Shown: positions 56,973 to 64,000 of the stretch, piece by piece
How positions within the stretch are numbered: position 1 is the stretch's first letter
Layout of the letters: each line of letters begins with the position of its first letter
Assembly: GCF_009939225.1 (NCBI RefSeq)
Contig: NZ_JAACJR010000006.1
Span: 124,001 to 188,000, forward strand
Reading direction: 5' to 3'
DNA: 64,000 bases
Source of the DNA: Sediminibacterium soli
GTDB taxonomy: Bacteria; Bacteroidota; Bacteroidia; Chitinophagales; Chitinophagaceae
The notes under the pieces: generated by a model
What the model was told of the DNA's origin: nothing
The model's input: the letters and a program-made list of their open reading frames with translations, nothing else
Database searches by the model: none
Made by a program: the position numbers and the translations under genes

Positions 56973-58331
56973 ATGAAGAAACTTCTTTTATCTCTGGCGG
57001 CTGTTGGTTTGGCGGCGGTTTCGTTTGCACAGACCCCCGTCAGCTATAAAAAACGCCCGAGCCTGGGCATGAACTTCCTGCTAAAAGACATGGGCACGGC
57101 CATCCTGATCGACAGGACCTCGGTGACCGAAGTGCTTTCTAAAGGACAGTGGACCCCGATCAGGGATATGTCGCCCGGCATGAGCCTGAGTTACTACCAG
57201 GGACTTTCCAATTACATTGATTTCAACACCAACCTCAGCGGTTCCTTTCTGCAATATCCTTTCTCCTATAATTCCGGCGTAACCAGGCCCAACAACAGCA
57301 AATTCCTGCTGGAACTGGATGCGAATGCCAATTTCAAATTGCTCCCCGATAAGTATACCGTGGTGCCTTACCTGTCTTTTGGCGTGGGTACATCCATGTA
57401 TGCCGGAACCTATTTCGCAGCGTATGCACCGATGGGTGCGGGTCTGCAGATCAACCTGGGACAGGAAACTTTTGTGAATACCCGTTTTGTGTACAATGCC
57501 ATGGTTTCGTCTCTTTCCGTAAACCACTTTACATACACCATCGGGATCAGTTCTCCGTTGAAAGACAGGGAGGAACTGGTAACGCCTCCTCCTCCGGCTC
57601 CTGCGGCACCGATTGATCCTGACACCGATAACGACGGTATCAAAGACAGCCAGGATAAATGTCCTACGGTTCCGGGTATCGCCAAATACAATGGCTGCCC
57701 TGTTCCCGATACGGATGGGGATGGTATCAACGACGAGAACGACAAATGCCCGCAGGTGAAAGGCCTGGCCAAATACGATGGCTGCCCGGTTCCTGACCGC
57801 GATAAAGACGGTATCAATGACGAGGAAGACAAATGTCCCGATGTATTCGGCGTAGCCCGTTACCAGGGTTGCCCCGTTCCCGACCGCGACAAAGACGGCA
57901 TCAACGATGAGGAAGACAAATGTCCTGATGTACCGGGTGTTCGTGAAAACCAGGGTTGCCCTGTGGTGAAAGAAGAGATCGTAAAACGTGTGAATACCAG
58001 TGCACGTAATATTTTCTTCCAGACAAACAGCGCCAAACTGCTGCCCAAATCATTCAAGGCACTCGACGATGTGGTGTCGGTGCTGAACGAAGACAAAAAC
58101 CTGAAACTAGATATTGAGGGACATACGGATATTACCGGTGGTGATAAGATCAACGTACCGCTGAGCAAGAACCGCGCGAAATCAGTGTACGATTACGTAG
58201 TGTCCAAAGGTATCGATGCCTCCAGGCTCAGTTCCGAAGGGTTCAGCTCTTCACGCCCTATTGCAGATAACAAAACGGTGAAAGGAAGGGCGCTGAACAG
58301 ACGTACAGAAATGAAGCTGCGGTATTACTGA
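56973..58331 (+). CDS. OmpA family protein with thrombospondin type 3 repeats
   Basis: 452 residues. Signal peptide (AAVSFAQ), an N-terminal eight-stranded barrel-like region (about 20-195), then four calcium-binding thrombospondin type 3 repeats (about 205-325; units such as DTDNDGIKDSQDKCPTVPGI and PDRDKDGINDEEDKCPDV), and a peptidoglycan-binding OmpA domain (about 335-452) with IFFQTNSAKLLPKS, DIEGHTD, LSKNRAKSVYDYVVSKGID and the C-terminal ALNRRTEMKL. It anchors the outer membrane to the wall. The final about 40 codons plus the terminator are duplicated downstream (58532 onward). Confidence 0.94.
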   Translation: MKKLLLSLAAVGLAAVSFAQTPVSYKKRPSLGMNFLLKDMGTAILIDRTSVTEVLSKGQWTPIRDMSPGMSLSYYQGLSNYIDFNTNLSGSFLQYPFSYNSGVTRPNNSKFLLELDANANFKLLPDKYTVVPYLSFGVGTSMYAGTYFAAYAPMGAGLQINLGQETFVNTRFVYNAMVSSLSVNHFTYTIGISSPLKDREELVTPPPPAPAAPIDPDTDNDGIKDSQDKCPTVPGIAKYNGCPVPDTDGDGINDENDKCPQVKGLAKYDGCPVPDRDKDGINDEEDKCPDVFGVARYQGCPVPDRDKDGINDEEDKCPDVPGVRENQGCPVVKEEIVKRVNTSARNIFFQTNSAKLLPKSFKALDDVVSVLNEDKNLKLDIEGHTDITGGDKINVPLSKNRAKSVYDYVVSKGIDASRLSSEGFSSSRPIADNKTVKGRALNRRTEMKLRYY

Positions 58332-58359
58332 TCGCATAAATTTGTCAGTTAATAAACCG

Positions 58360-58387
58360 GAGAGGATCGTAATGGTCCTCTCTTTTT
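58360..58387 (+). terminator. Rho-independent terminator of the OmpA-family gene
   Basis: GAGAGGATC, five-base loop, GGTCCTCTC and five T. A second copy lies at 58682-58709 inside the duplicated segment. Confidence 0.88.
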
Positions 58388-58398
58388 GTTGGTAGCCA

Positions 58399-58524
58399 CA
58401 ATCTCTGTGTGTCTCCGTGATTCTGTGTCTCTGTGTTGAAAAAAAACTCAACCCTGCGGTGGTATGGATAGATGGAGGAGGTTTAACACAGAGACACAGA
58501 ATCACGGAGGTACACGGAGATTGG
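58399..58524. repeat. Palindrome of the CTCTGTGTCTCTGTG type (first copy)
   Basis: A perfect 25-bp inverted repeat: arm 58413-58437 (CTCCGTGATTCTGTGTCTCT then GTGTT) and its reverse complement at 58485-58509, extended imperfectly to 58399 and 58524. The centre is a 47-base spacer. The second copy (about 58721-58858) has a changed right arm with extra ACGGAGGC units. Confidence 0.9.
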
Positions 58525-58860
58525 GTGTTATAGGTATCGATGCCTCCAGGCTCAGTTCTGAAGGGTTCAGCTTCGCGCCCTATTGCAGATAACAAAACGG
58601 TGAAAGGAAGGGCGCTGAACAGACGTACAGAAATGAAGCTGCGGTATTACTGATCGCATAAATTTGTCAGTTAATAAACCGGAGAGGATCGTAATGGTCC
58701 TCTCTTTTTGTTGGTAGCCACAATCTCTGTGTGTCTCCGTGATTCTGTGTCTCTGTGTTGAAAAAAAACTCAACCCTGCGGTGGTATGGATAGATGGAGG
58801 AGGTTTAACACAGAGACACAGAGACACGGAGGCACGGAGGTACACGGAGTTTGGGTGTTA

Positions 58861-59871
58861 TCAGATCATATTCACTTCCCGCTCGAGCGGGATGGAGAAG
58901 CGCTCACGCACACTTTGAATGATCTTTTCCGATAGTGCGTAGATATCGCTGCCGCTGGCATGACCGTAGTTGACCAGCACAAGTGCCTGTTTTTCGTAGC
59001 AGCCGGCATCGCCTTCCCGGTATCCCTTCCAGCCCGCTTTCTCGATCAGCCAGCCGGCAGGCACCTTGGTTTGCGAAGGTGCGGCAGCAAAACCCGGCAT
59101 ATCGGCATAGCTGCCAAGCAGGCGCTGGTATTGTTCCGTGGGAATAATTGGATTCTTGAAAAAGCTTCCGGCATTGCCGATCTTTTTCGGGTCGGGAAGT
59201 TTGCTGCTGCGTATGCGTATAACCGCTTCGGCGATGGCCTGTATACTTAAGGAAGTTACCCCTATGCGTTCCAGTTCCTGTTCGATCACCCCATAACCTG
59301 TATTGAACACCGGCACTTTGTTTAAACGGAAAGTCACGTTCAGTATCACAAACTGGTCCTTGTATTTTTTCTTGAACACGCTTTCCCGGTAACCAAAGGC
59401 GCAATCGTTCAGCGAGAATGTCTGCAGGCTCCGGTCACCTATATGCCAGGCATCGAGCGAGTGAAAAACATCTTTGATCTCCACGCCGTAGGCGCCAATG
59501 TTCTGCATGGGCGAGGCACCCGCGTTGCCGGGTATCAGGCTCAGGTTTTCGAGGCCTGCGTAATTCCGCTGCAAACAGTATTGCACAAATTCATGCCAGT
59601 TTTCTCCCGCCTGTACGGTTACATAATAATGCTGCTCGTCTTCCGCAACCAGTTCCATGCCCCTGAGTTCATTCTTTAAAACGATGCCGTTGAAATCTCC
59701 TGTAAAAAGCAGGTTGCTGCCCCCGCCGAGTACCAACCGTTGTTCCTGGCCGAAATCCCCGAGTAATTCCTGCAGTTGCGGGCATGAGGCAAATGCCGCA
59801 AAATATTTTGCACTGGCATCGATGCCGAAACTGTTGTAAGCTTGTAAAGACTGGTTGGCGATGACTTGCAT
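58861..59871 (-). CDS. murB: UDP-N-acetylmuramate dehydrogenase
   Basis: 336 residues. An FAD-binding domain with LVLGGGSNLLFTGDF, GAYGVEIKDVF and GNAGASPMQNIG leads to the MurB C-terminal domain with KKYKDQFVILNVTF, IGNAGSFFKNP (catalytic Ser in GSFFKNP) and VNYGHASGSDI. The enzyme reduces enolpyruvyl-UDP-GlcNAc to UDP-MurNAc in peptidoglycan synthesis. It starts 10 bases after priA, so plsC-like gene, priA and murB form one transcript. Confidence 0.96.
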   Translation of the reverse strand: MQVIANQSLQAYNSFGIDASAKYFAAFASCPQLQELLGDFGQEQRLVLGGGSNLLFTGDFNGIVLKNELRGMELVAEDEQHYYVTVQAGENWHEFVQYCLQRNYAGLENLSLIPGNAGASPMQNIGAYGVEIKDVFHSLDAWHIGDRSLQTFSLNDCAFGYRESVFKKKYKDQFVILNVTFRLNKVPVFNTGYGVIEQELERIGVTSLSIQAIAEAVIRIRSSKLPDPKKIGNAGSFFKNPIIPTEQYQRLLGSYADMPGFAAAPSQTKVPAGWLIEKAGWKGYREGDAGCYEKQALVLVNYGHASGSDIYALSEKIIQSVRERFSIPLEREVNMI

Positions 59872-59880
59872 GCAATGTGT

Positions 59881-62331
59881 TTATACGGGATCGATATCGG
59901 GTAAGATGGTTACGCTGCGGTAGCGTTTGTTAGACTGGATGATCACGGTCTGCTGTCTGATCTCCTGTTTGCCCTGTTTGATCAGACGCGCATCTTTTGG
60001 CAGTTTCAGCAATACCTCCCAGATATACTGGTTACGCACCCGATCCACCACCGGCTGTGCGGGCCCCTGTATATATCCGCCAAAGTTCGGCAGCAAACCC
60101 TGTACCATGATGTTGGCGGCTTCCTCGGCCAGGTGTTTCTCACGGTGTTTGAAAACAAGTCGTATCAGCCTGGTAAACGGCGGGTAGGCAAACTGCTTCC
60201 GGTTGGCGATTTCGTAGCGGTACAATAAACTGAAATCATGTGCCCTTACAAACTGCAGCACCGGGTGCTGGGCATTGCTTACCTGCACAAGCACTTTTCC
60301 GTGTCCGTCTTTTCTCCCGGCCCTGCCGCTCACCTGTTCCATCAGTTGGTAGGCGCGTTCGTTTACCCTGAAATCGGTAAAGTTCAGTATACCGTCGGCG
60401 TCTACGATGCCCACCAGGTTCACGCTTTCAAAATCCAGTCCTTTTACCACCATCTGTGTTCCTACCAGGATATCGATGCGGTGCTGTTCAAACAATTTGA
60501 TCAGTGCATCGTGATCGTGTTTTCCTTTTACGCTGTCGTAATCCATCCTGGCAGTCCTGGCGTTGGGAAACTGTTCGGCCACCAGTTCCTCTATTTTCTC
60601 GGTGCCGAAATTCTTCTGGTTAAAATGGTGGCTGCCGCAGGCTGCACAGGTCTGGATCACCGGGTAGCTGGTACCGCAGTAGTGGCAGGCAAGCTGGTTT
60701 TTGAATTTATGATAGGTAAGCGTTACATCGCATTGCTGGCAATGGGGTATCCATCCGCAGGTATCACAGATCAGGTAGGGCGAATAGCCCCTGCGGTTCT
60801 GGAAAAGTATCACCTGTTTCTGTTGCTGCAGCGATTCGCCGATCGCATCGATCAGGGGCTGCGTCAGGGGTGTTTTTCCCTTGCCGGGCAGCCGGGTAAG
60901 ATCAATGGTTTCGATGGACGGCAGCGGCACGGGGTGATAACGCTCGGGTAAACTGGCCAACCCGTATTTGCCCTGTTCGCAATTGAAATAACTTTCGATG
61001 GAGGGCGTGGCGCTGCCCAGCAGCACTTTGGCCCGGAACAAAGAGGCATAATAAATGGCGGCATCCCTTGCATGGTAACGCGGCGCAGGGTCCTGTTGTT
61101 TGTAGGAGGGGTCCTGCTCTTCGTCGGCAATGATCAGTCCCAGGTCTGCAAAAGGCAGGAACAGCGAAGACCGTGCGCCAAGTACGATCTTTGTTTCGCC
61201 GCTTTTTACTTTGTTCCATATTTCCACCCGCTCGTTGGGATTGAATTTGGAATGATAAATGGCGATATGACCGCCGAAGTATTTCTGCAGCCTGCGTATG
61301 ATCTGCGAGGTAAGCGCTATCTCGGGCAGCATATACAGCACCTGCCTGCCCTCGCTGAAACAGGATTCAATGAGTTTGGCGTAGATCTCTGTCTTGCCGC
61401 TGGCGGTAACACCGTGCAGCAGGCACACATTGGTGCCGCCGAACTGTGTGTTGATCTCGTTCAGCGCCTGCTGCTGCCGGTCAGAGAGCCGGAAATCCAT
61501 CTGTACCGTTTTCGGCAGGGCCTGTATCCGGTCGGTTGCCCTTTTTTCGATACGCAGGATCTGCTTATCGGCAAGGGCTTTCAGCTGCGCGGCGCTGGCA
61601 TTGGCTTTTTTGAGCAGCTGTGATTGGGTTACCTCGCCTTCTGTCCGCACCAGGTGCAGATAGGCGAGGAGCAGTTCCATTTGCTTGGGTGCACGGCTCC
61701 AGTTGTTCAGGAGATCGGACAGCTGGTCTTCATCGCGGTATTGCGGATCCAGCATAATATAGGTTTCGGTCTTGACCCGGTATTTTTCTTTCAGTTCCTC
61801 CCAAACATAGCATACGCCTTTATCGATCAGCTTGCGGATAACAGGGTATACATGGGAGGAATCGAGCAGCTGCTGCACTTCGGATAAACGGAGTTCCTTT
61901 TTTATTTCCAGCGCTTCTGCAACAATGTATTCGTTATCCGAGAGGTCGCTGAAATTGCCGGATCGCTCCTCGTTCCATTGCAGTATGCTCTCGCTGGACA
62001 GTTTGAGGTTGGATGGAATGGCCGCCTGCATCACTTCTCCTTCACTGCACAGGTAATAATCCGCCATCCATTCCCATAAGGCAAGCTGCTGCGGATGCAC
62101 CAGTGGGTCCGTATCCAGGATGTTGATGATCTCCTTGGGTTTGAAAGCCTCGGGCTGTGCCACGATTTTTTTTACGATACCCGCGTAGCGTTTGTTCCTG
62201 CCAAGTGTTACCTCCACACGCAGACCGGGTTGTATGGCGGACTGTAAATGCTCGGGAACCGACCAGGTGTAATTCTTGGGAAGCGCTAACGGTATAATGA
62301 CTTCAACGAACAATACGGCAAATTTTTCCAA
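59881..62331 (-). CDS. priA: Primosomal protein N' (replication restart helicase PriA)
   Basis: 816 residues. An N-terminal DNA-binding region (about 1-110, ALPKNYTWSVPEHLQ, GLRVEVTLGRNKRYAGIV) precedes the superfamily 2 helicase core: GVTASGKTEIYAKLI (Walker A), GARSSLFLPF, ADEEQDPSYKQQ (DEEQ box), GSATPSIESY, NRRGYSPYLICDTCGW. Eight Cys for two zinc ions follow (CDTCGWIPHCQQC; CHYCG; CAACG), then ILVGTQMVVKGLDF and GRAGR. It restarts collapsed forks. The start is a TTG at 62331, 9 bases after the upstream stop; no ATG or GTG lies in frame between that stop and conserved sequence. Confidence 0.95.
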   Translation of the reverse strand: MEKFAVLFVEVIIPLALPKNYTWSVPEHLQSAIQPGLRVEVTLGRNKRYAGIVKKIVAQPEAFKPKEIINILDTDPLVHPQQLALWEWMADYYLCSEGEVMQAAIPSNLKLSSESILQWNEERSGNFSDLSDNEYIVAEALEIKKELRLSEVQQLLDSSHVYPVIRKLIDKGVCYVWEELKEKYRVKTETYIMLDPQYRDEDQLSDLLNNWSRAPKQMELLLAYLHLVRTEGEVTQSQLLKKANASAAQLKALADKQILRIEKRATDRIQALPKTVQMDFRLSDRQQQALNEINTQFGGTNVCLLHGVTASGKTEIYAKLIESCFSEGRQVLYMLPEIALTSQIIRRLQKYFGGHIAIYHSKFNPNERVEIWNKVKSGETKIVLGARSSLFLPFADLGLIIADEEQDPSYKQQDPAPRYHARDAAIYYASLFRAKVLLGSATPSIESYFNCEQGKYGLASLPERYHPVPLPSIETIDLTRLPGKGKTPLTQPLIDAIGESLQQQKQVILFQNRRGYSPYLICDTCGWIPHCQQCDVTLTYHKFKNQLACHYCGTSYPVIQTCAACGSHHFNQKNFGTEKIEELVAEQFPNARTARMDYDSVKGKHDHDALIKLFEQHRIDILVGTQMVVKGLDFESVNLVGIVDADGILNFTDFRVNERAYQLMEQVSGRAGRKDGHGKVLVQVSNAQHPVLQFVRAHDFSLLYRYEIANRKQFAYPPFTRLIRLVFKHREKHLAEEAANIMVQGLLPNFGGYIQGPAQPVVDRVRNQYIWEVLLKLPKDARLIKQGKQEIRQQTVIIQSNKRYRSVTILPDIDPV

Positions 62332-62340
62332 AAATAAGCT

Positions 62341-63099
62341 TTAGGCAGAAGGATACCTGCGGTATCGCCTCAGGCCGGCATCCATCATATCGTATACTTT
62401 TTGTTTCAGCATGCCGATATCCCGGGATGACAGACCCTGCACGGGAACTTCTTCCAGGTAAACCACGCGGTTGGGCCCCGGCGTCAGTTCAAACAGTCCG
62501 CGGTAATGCAGCCTGTCCGGCGTATCCACAAAAAGCATGGGTTTGATAGGGGTCTGTGTTTCGATGGCGATGCGGAAGGCCCCGTCAAAAAAAACTTTAA
62601 GCGGTTTGCCCGTTTCGTTAAATGTGCCTTCGGGGAAAAGAAATATCGAGATATGCTGCCTGAGTGCGGCTTTCAGCGCCCGCACGCTTTTGGCCCTGGT
62701 CTCGGGATTGCTTCTGTCAACCAGTATCACCGCTGCGCGATAGATCCATCCAAATACGGGTATCCGTATCATCTCTGCTTTGCCAAGCACACGAACCGGC
62801 TGGTGGGCGGTCATTACGATGGGCGGTATGTCCATATAGGAAATATGGTTGGCAACAAAAATGTATTGCCGGCTCCTGTCGTGCGGTGTTTCATAAATTT
62901 CCTGGTGAGAGATGCCGGTCAGGAAATACCAGATGGTGCCCCATAGCCTGCATAACTGGTAAATGATATTGCCACCCCTGACCTTGCCAAACAGCAGCGA
63001 GAGCATGACAAAAGGAAATACGAGGAGCATGATCACGATGAACATCAGCAGCGCATACAGACAATACAGGTATTGAATAAGCCGCAGCAGGGGTTTCAT
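62341..63099 (-). CDS. plsC: 1-acylglycerol-3-phosphate O-acyltransferase family protein
   Basis: 252 residues. One N-terminal membrane helix pair (about 10-40) and the PlsC motifs NHISYMD (HX4D) at about residue 85, the FPEGTFNETGKP block and KPMLFVDTPD. It transfers an acyl chain to lysophosphatidic acid or a related lipid. It is the first gene of the plsC-priA-murB transcript, a common order is not implied. Upstream lies a 129-base region with a strong terminator for the porin gene. Confidence 0.92.
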   Translation of the reverse strand: MKPLLRLIQYLYCLYALLMFIVIMLLVFPFVMLSLLFGKVRGGNIIYQLCRLWGTIWYFLTGISHQEIYETPHDRSRQYIFVANHISYMDIPPIVMTAHQPVRVLGKAEMIRIPVFGWIYRAAVILVDRSNPETRAKSVRALKAALRQHISIFLFPEGTFNETGKPLKVFFDGAFRIAIETQTPIKPMLFVDTPDRLHYRGLFELTPGPNRVVYLEEVPVQGLSSRDIGMLKQKVYDMMDAGLRRYRRYPSA

Positions 63100-63154
63100 G
63101 AACCGAAAATACCCCCTAATTCATAACCGGCATCAATAATTGGTGTTCCTGAAT

Positions 63155-63188
63155 AAAGAAAGGGCAACAATGGTGTTGCTCTTTCTTT
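63155..63188 (-). terminator. Strong hairpin terminator of the porin gene
   Basis: A 15-bp stem with one G-T pair: AAAGAAAGGGCAACA, loop ATGG, TGTTGCTCTTTCTTT. T-rich arm follows on both strands, so it can work in either direction. Confidence 0.85.
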
Positions 63189-63228
63189 GTTCGATCAGAA
63201 GAATGATTGCTTGTTTATCCGCCGCGTA

Positions 63229-64000
63229 TTAAAATTTGTAGGTGGCCGCCAGGATAAATGTTCCTGTTCCCTTGATGGGAGCGCCCTTGCTGTCGGTAAA
63301 TACCTTGCCGCTGGCATTGTCAAGCCGCAGCTCGGGAATAACGGTCAGGTGGTTATCGATCTTTGCATTTCCCGAAAGCGTGAGTGCAAACATTTTGTTG
63401 GCTGATCCCAGCAGGGGGTTGATCTTCCTGTCGTCAAAATAATCCGCACGCAGTGTCAGTCCGAAGGCAGACACGGGGTCGTAGTTCAGGTATACCGCAT
63501 GACTTTTCCAGCTGGAATTCTGTGTGCCCTGTTTGGTGGACTGCAGGTTTCCGTCGTAAACGATATTGAACTGGTCGCTGATCACGCCGTTCACCACCAG
63601 GTTAATATGCGTGAGTCCGGTGGCTCCCTGGAAGTTCAGCCAGGCTTTCAGTTTATCATTTTTGGTTGCCGTGCTCAGCTGTGCCAGCACCACTTTTACG
63701 GTAGAGGTAGTGGTTACATAATCCGTGGGGTTGGCGATGCCGAGCATCAGCGCAGTTTTGCCGCCCAGCGATATATCCGCTTTCAGACCGGTGTGGAAGA
63801 AAGGGCCATACGAAAACCCGTAAGACATGCTGTAATTGCGGTTGGCATAGGCATCCAGCAGTTCCCAGCCCACATGTGTGGCCCATTTGCCAAATGTGAA
63901 CTTCACTTTATCGGAGGGTGCATAGCTTACAAATGCCTGTTTGATGGCCGTGAGCGTATTACCCACATCGTTATACGAAAACTCCTGCGCCCTTCTGCCA
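63229..64000 (-). CDS. Outer-membrane porin (OmpL/BBP2-like), C-terminal part
   Basis: The frame is open through the right edge of the window, so the gene begins outside; 256 codons are visible plus the stop at 63229. The strands alternate polar and hydrophobic residues (KVKFTFGKWATHVGWELLDA, SYGPFFHTGLKADISLGGKT, LNYDPVSAFGLTLRADYFDD) and the chain ends in TFILAATYKF, a barrel-closing strand. FGKWATHVGWE and the NRNYSMSYGFSYGPFFHTG stretch are typical of the BBP2/OmpL-like porin family of Bacteroidota. General nutrient diffusion is the likely role. Confidence 0.85.
   Translation of the reverse strand, partial: GRRAQEFSYNDVGNTLTAIKQAFVSYAPSDKVKFTFGKWATHVGWELLDAYANRNYSMSYGFSYGPFFHTGLKADISLGGKTALMLGIANPTDYVTTTSTVKVVLAQLSTATKNDKLKAWLNFQGATGLTHINLVVNGVISDQFNIVYDGNLQSTKQGTQNSSWKSHAVYLNYDPVSAFGLTLRADYFDDRKINPLLGSANKMFALTLSGNAKIDNHLTVIPELRLDNASGKVFTDSKGAPIKGTGTFILAATYKF

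Larger units (their letters stand above)
58208..58823. repeat. Tandem duplication of the OmpA 3' end and downstream palindrome
   Basis: Bases from 58208 to about 58505 reappear from 58532 to about 58823, offset 324 then 322. The copy contains the last about 40 codons of the OmpA gene with a 2-base loss (CTCTTCACG to CTTCGCG), the stop, the terminator and the repeat. The second coding tail is a dead fragment without a start. The 529 bases 58332-58860 hold nothing else. Confidence 0.92.

Noticed and set aside
58439..58850. The repeated ACAGAGACACAGA units could be a short CRISPR-like or tandem array.
   Set aside because: There are no regular spacers and no cas genes; the structure is an inverted repeat plus one direct duplication.
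1..64000. tRNA, rRNA or known riboswitch genes.
   Set aside because: No cloverleaf-like stretch with a T-loop and CCA-type end, or known riboswitch core, was seen in the intergenic regions; weakly structured RNAs cannot be excluded by eye.

Overview
The window is a piece of a Bacteroidota chromosome, most likely family Chitinophagaceae. Signs of this are TAnnTTTG promoter boxes in front of many genes, few Shine-Dalgarno sequences, a lipoprotein TamA variant (TamL) beside TamB, the DUF5706/PycTM family, the small 49-residue protein next to Ku, and the order pheA - aminotransferase - tyrA - DAHP synthase/chorismate mutase. No tRNA, rRNA, CRISPR array, insertion sequence or prophage was seen. 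Most of it is core genome; both edge genes (TamB and a porin) are cut by the window.

Layout. 1-2.6 kb: end of tamB and tamL (outer-membrane assembly). 2.6-12.6 kb, minus strand: a PAP2 phosphatase, then a tight five-gene operon (transcribed from 12.6 to 3.7 kb): YjiK/SdiA-regulated-like lipoprotein, a giant phosphatase/kinase-like/Omp85 fusion, an HD-PycTM membrane protein, polyphosphate kinase and a membrane-anchored class III nucleotidyl cyclase. 12.7-17.8 kb: small stress and envelope genes, DNA topoisomerase IB and an iron-permease-family protein. 17.9-29 kb: a single-domain response regulator, a degenerate NtrC-like regulator, an 8.8-kb cyclic beta-1,2-glucan synthase-like gene and a flavin reductase. 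29-31.7 kb: AI-2E-type exporter, AraC regulator, DJ-1/PfpI protein. 31.7-35.4 kb: a non-homologous end-joining set (LigD, Ku, a 49-residue basic protein). 35.5-42.4 kb: bioB, rluD-like, lipB, a decayed outer-membrane gene, a small LuxR-type HTH protein, a repeat-containing secreted protein, a PLP deaminase and a nucleotidyltransferase. 42.7-44.7 kb: an ECF sigma factor with a membrane protein that joins an anti-sigma-like N-terminus to an HtrA-type protease, and a small lipoprotein. 45.0-55.1 kb: the aromatic amino-acid supercluster. 55.6-64 kb: a triple-RlpA protein, OmpA with a duplicated tail, murB, priA, plsC and a porin.

The clearest unlisted system is at 45.05-45.2 kb: a 28-codon leader peptide with nine consecutive Phe/Tyr codons, followed by a rho-independent terminator and a mutually exclusive antiterminator pairing, directly in front of pheA. 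It has every part of a classical phenylalanine/tyrosine attenuator. Other notable items are the polyphosphate/cyclic-nucleotide operon, the phosphatase-kinase-like-Omp85 fusion, the protease/anti-sigma fusion, a degenerate NtrC, a pair of near-identical 20-bp palindromes, short-leader promoters, and a set of intergenic palindromes built from a few recurring short words.
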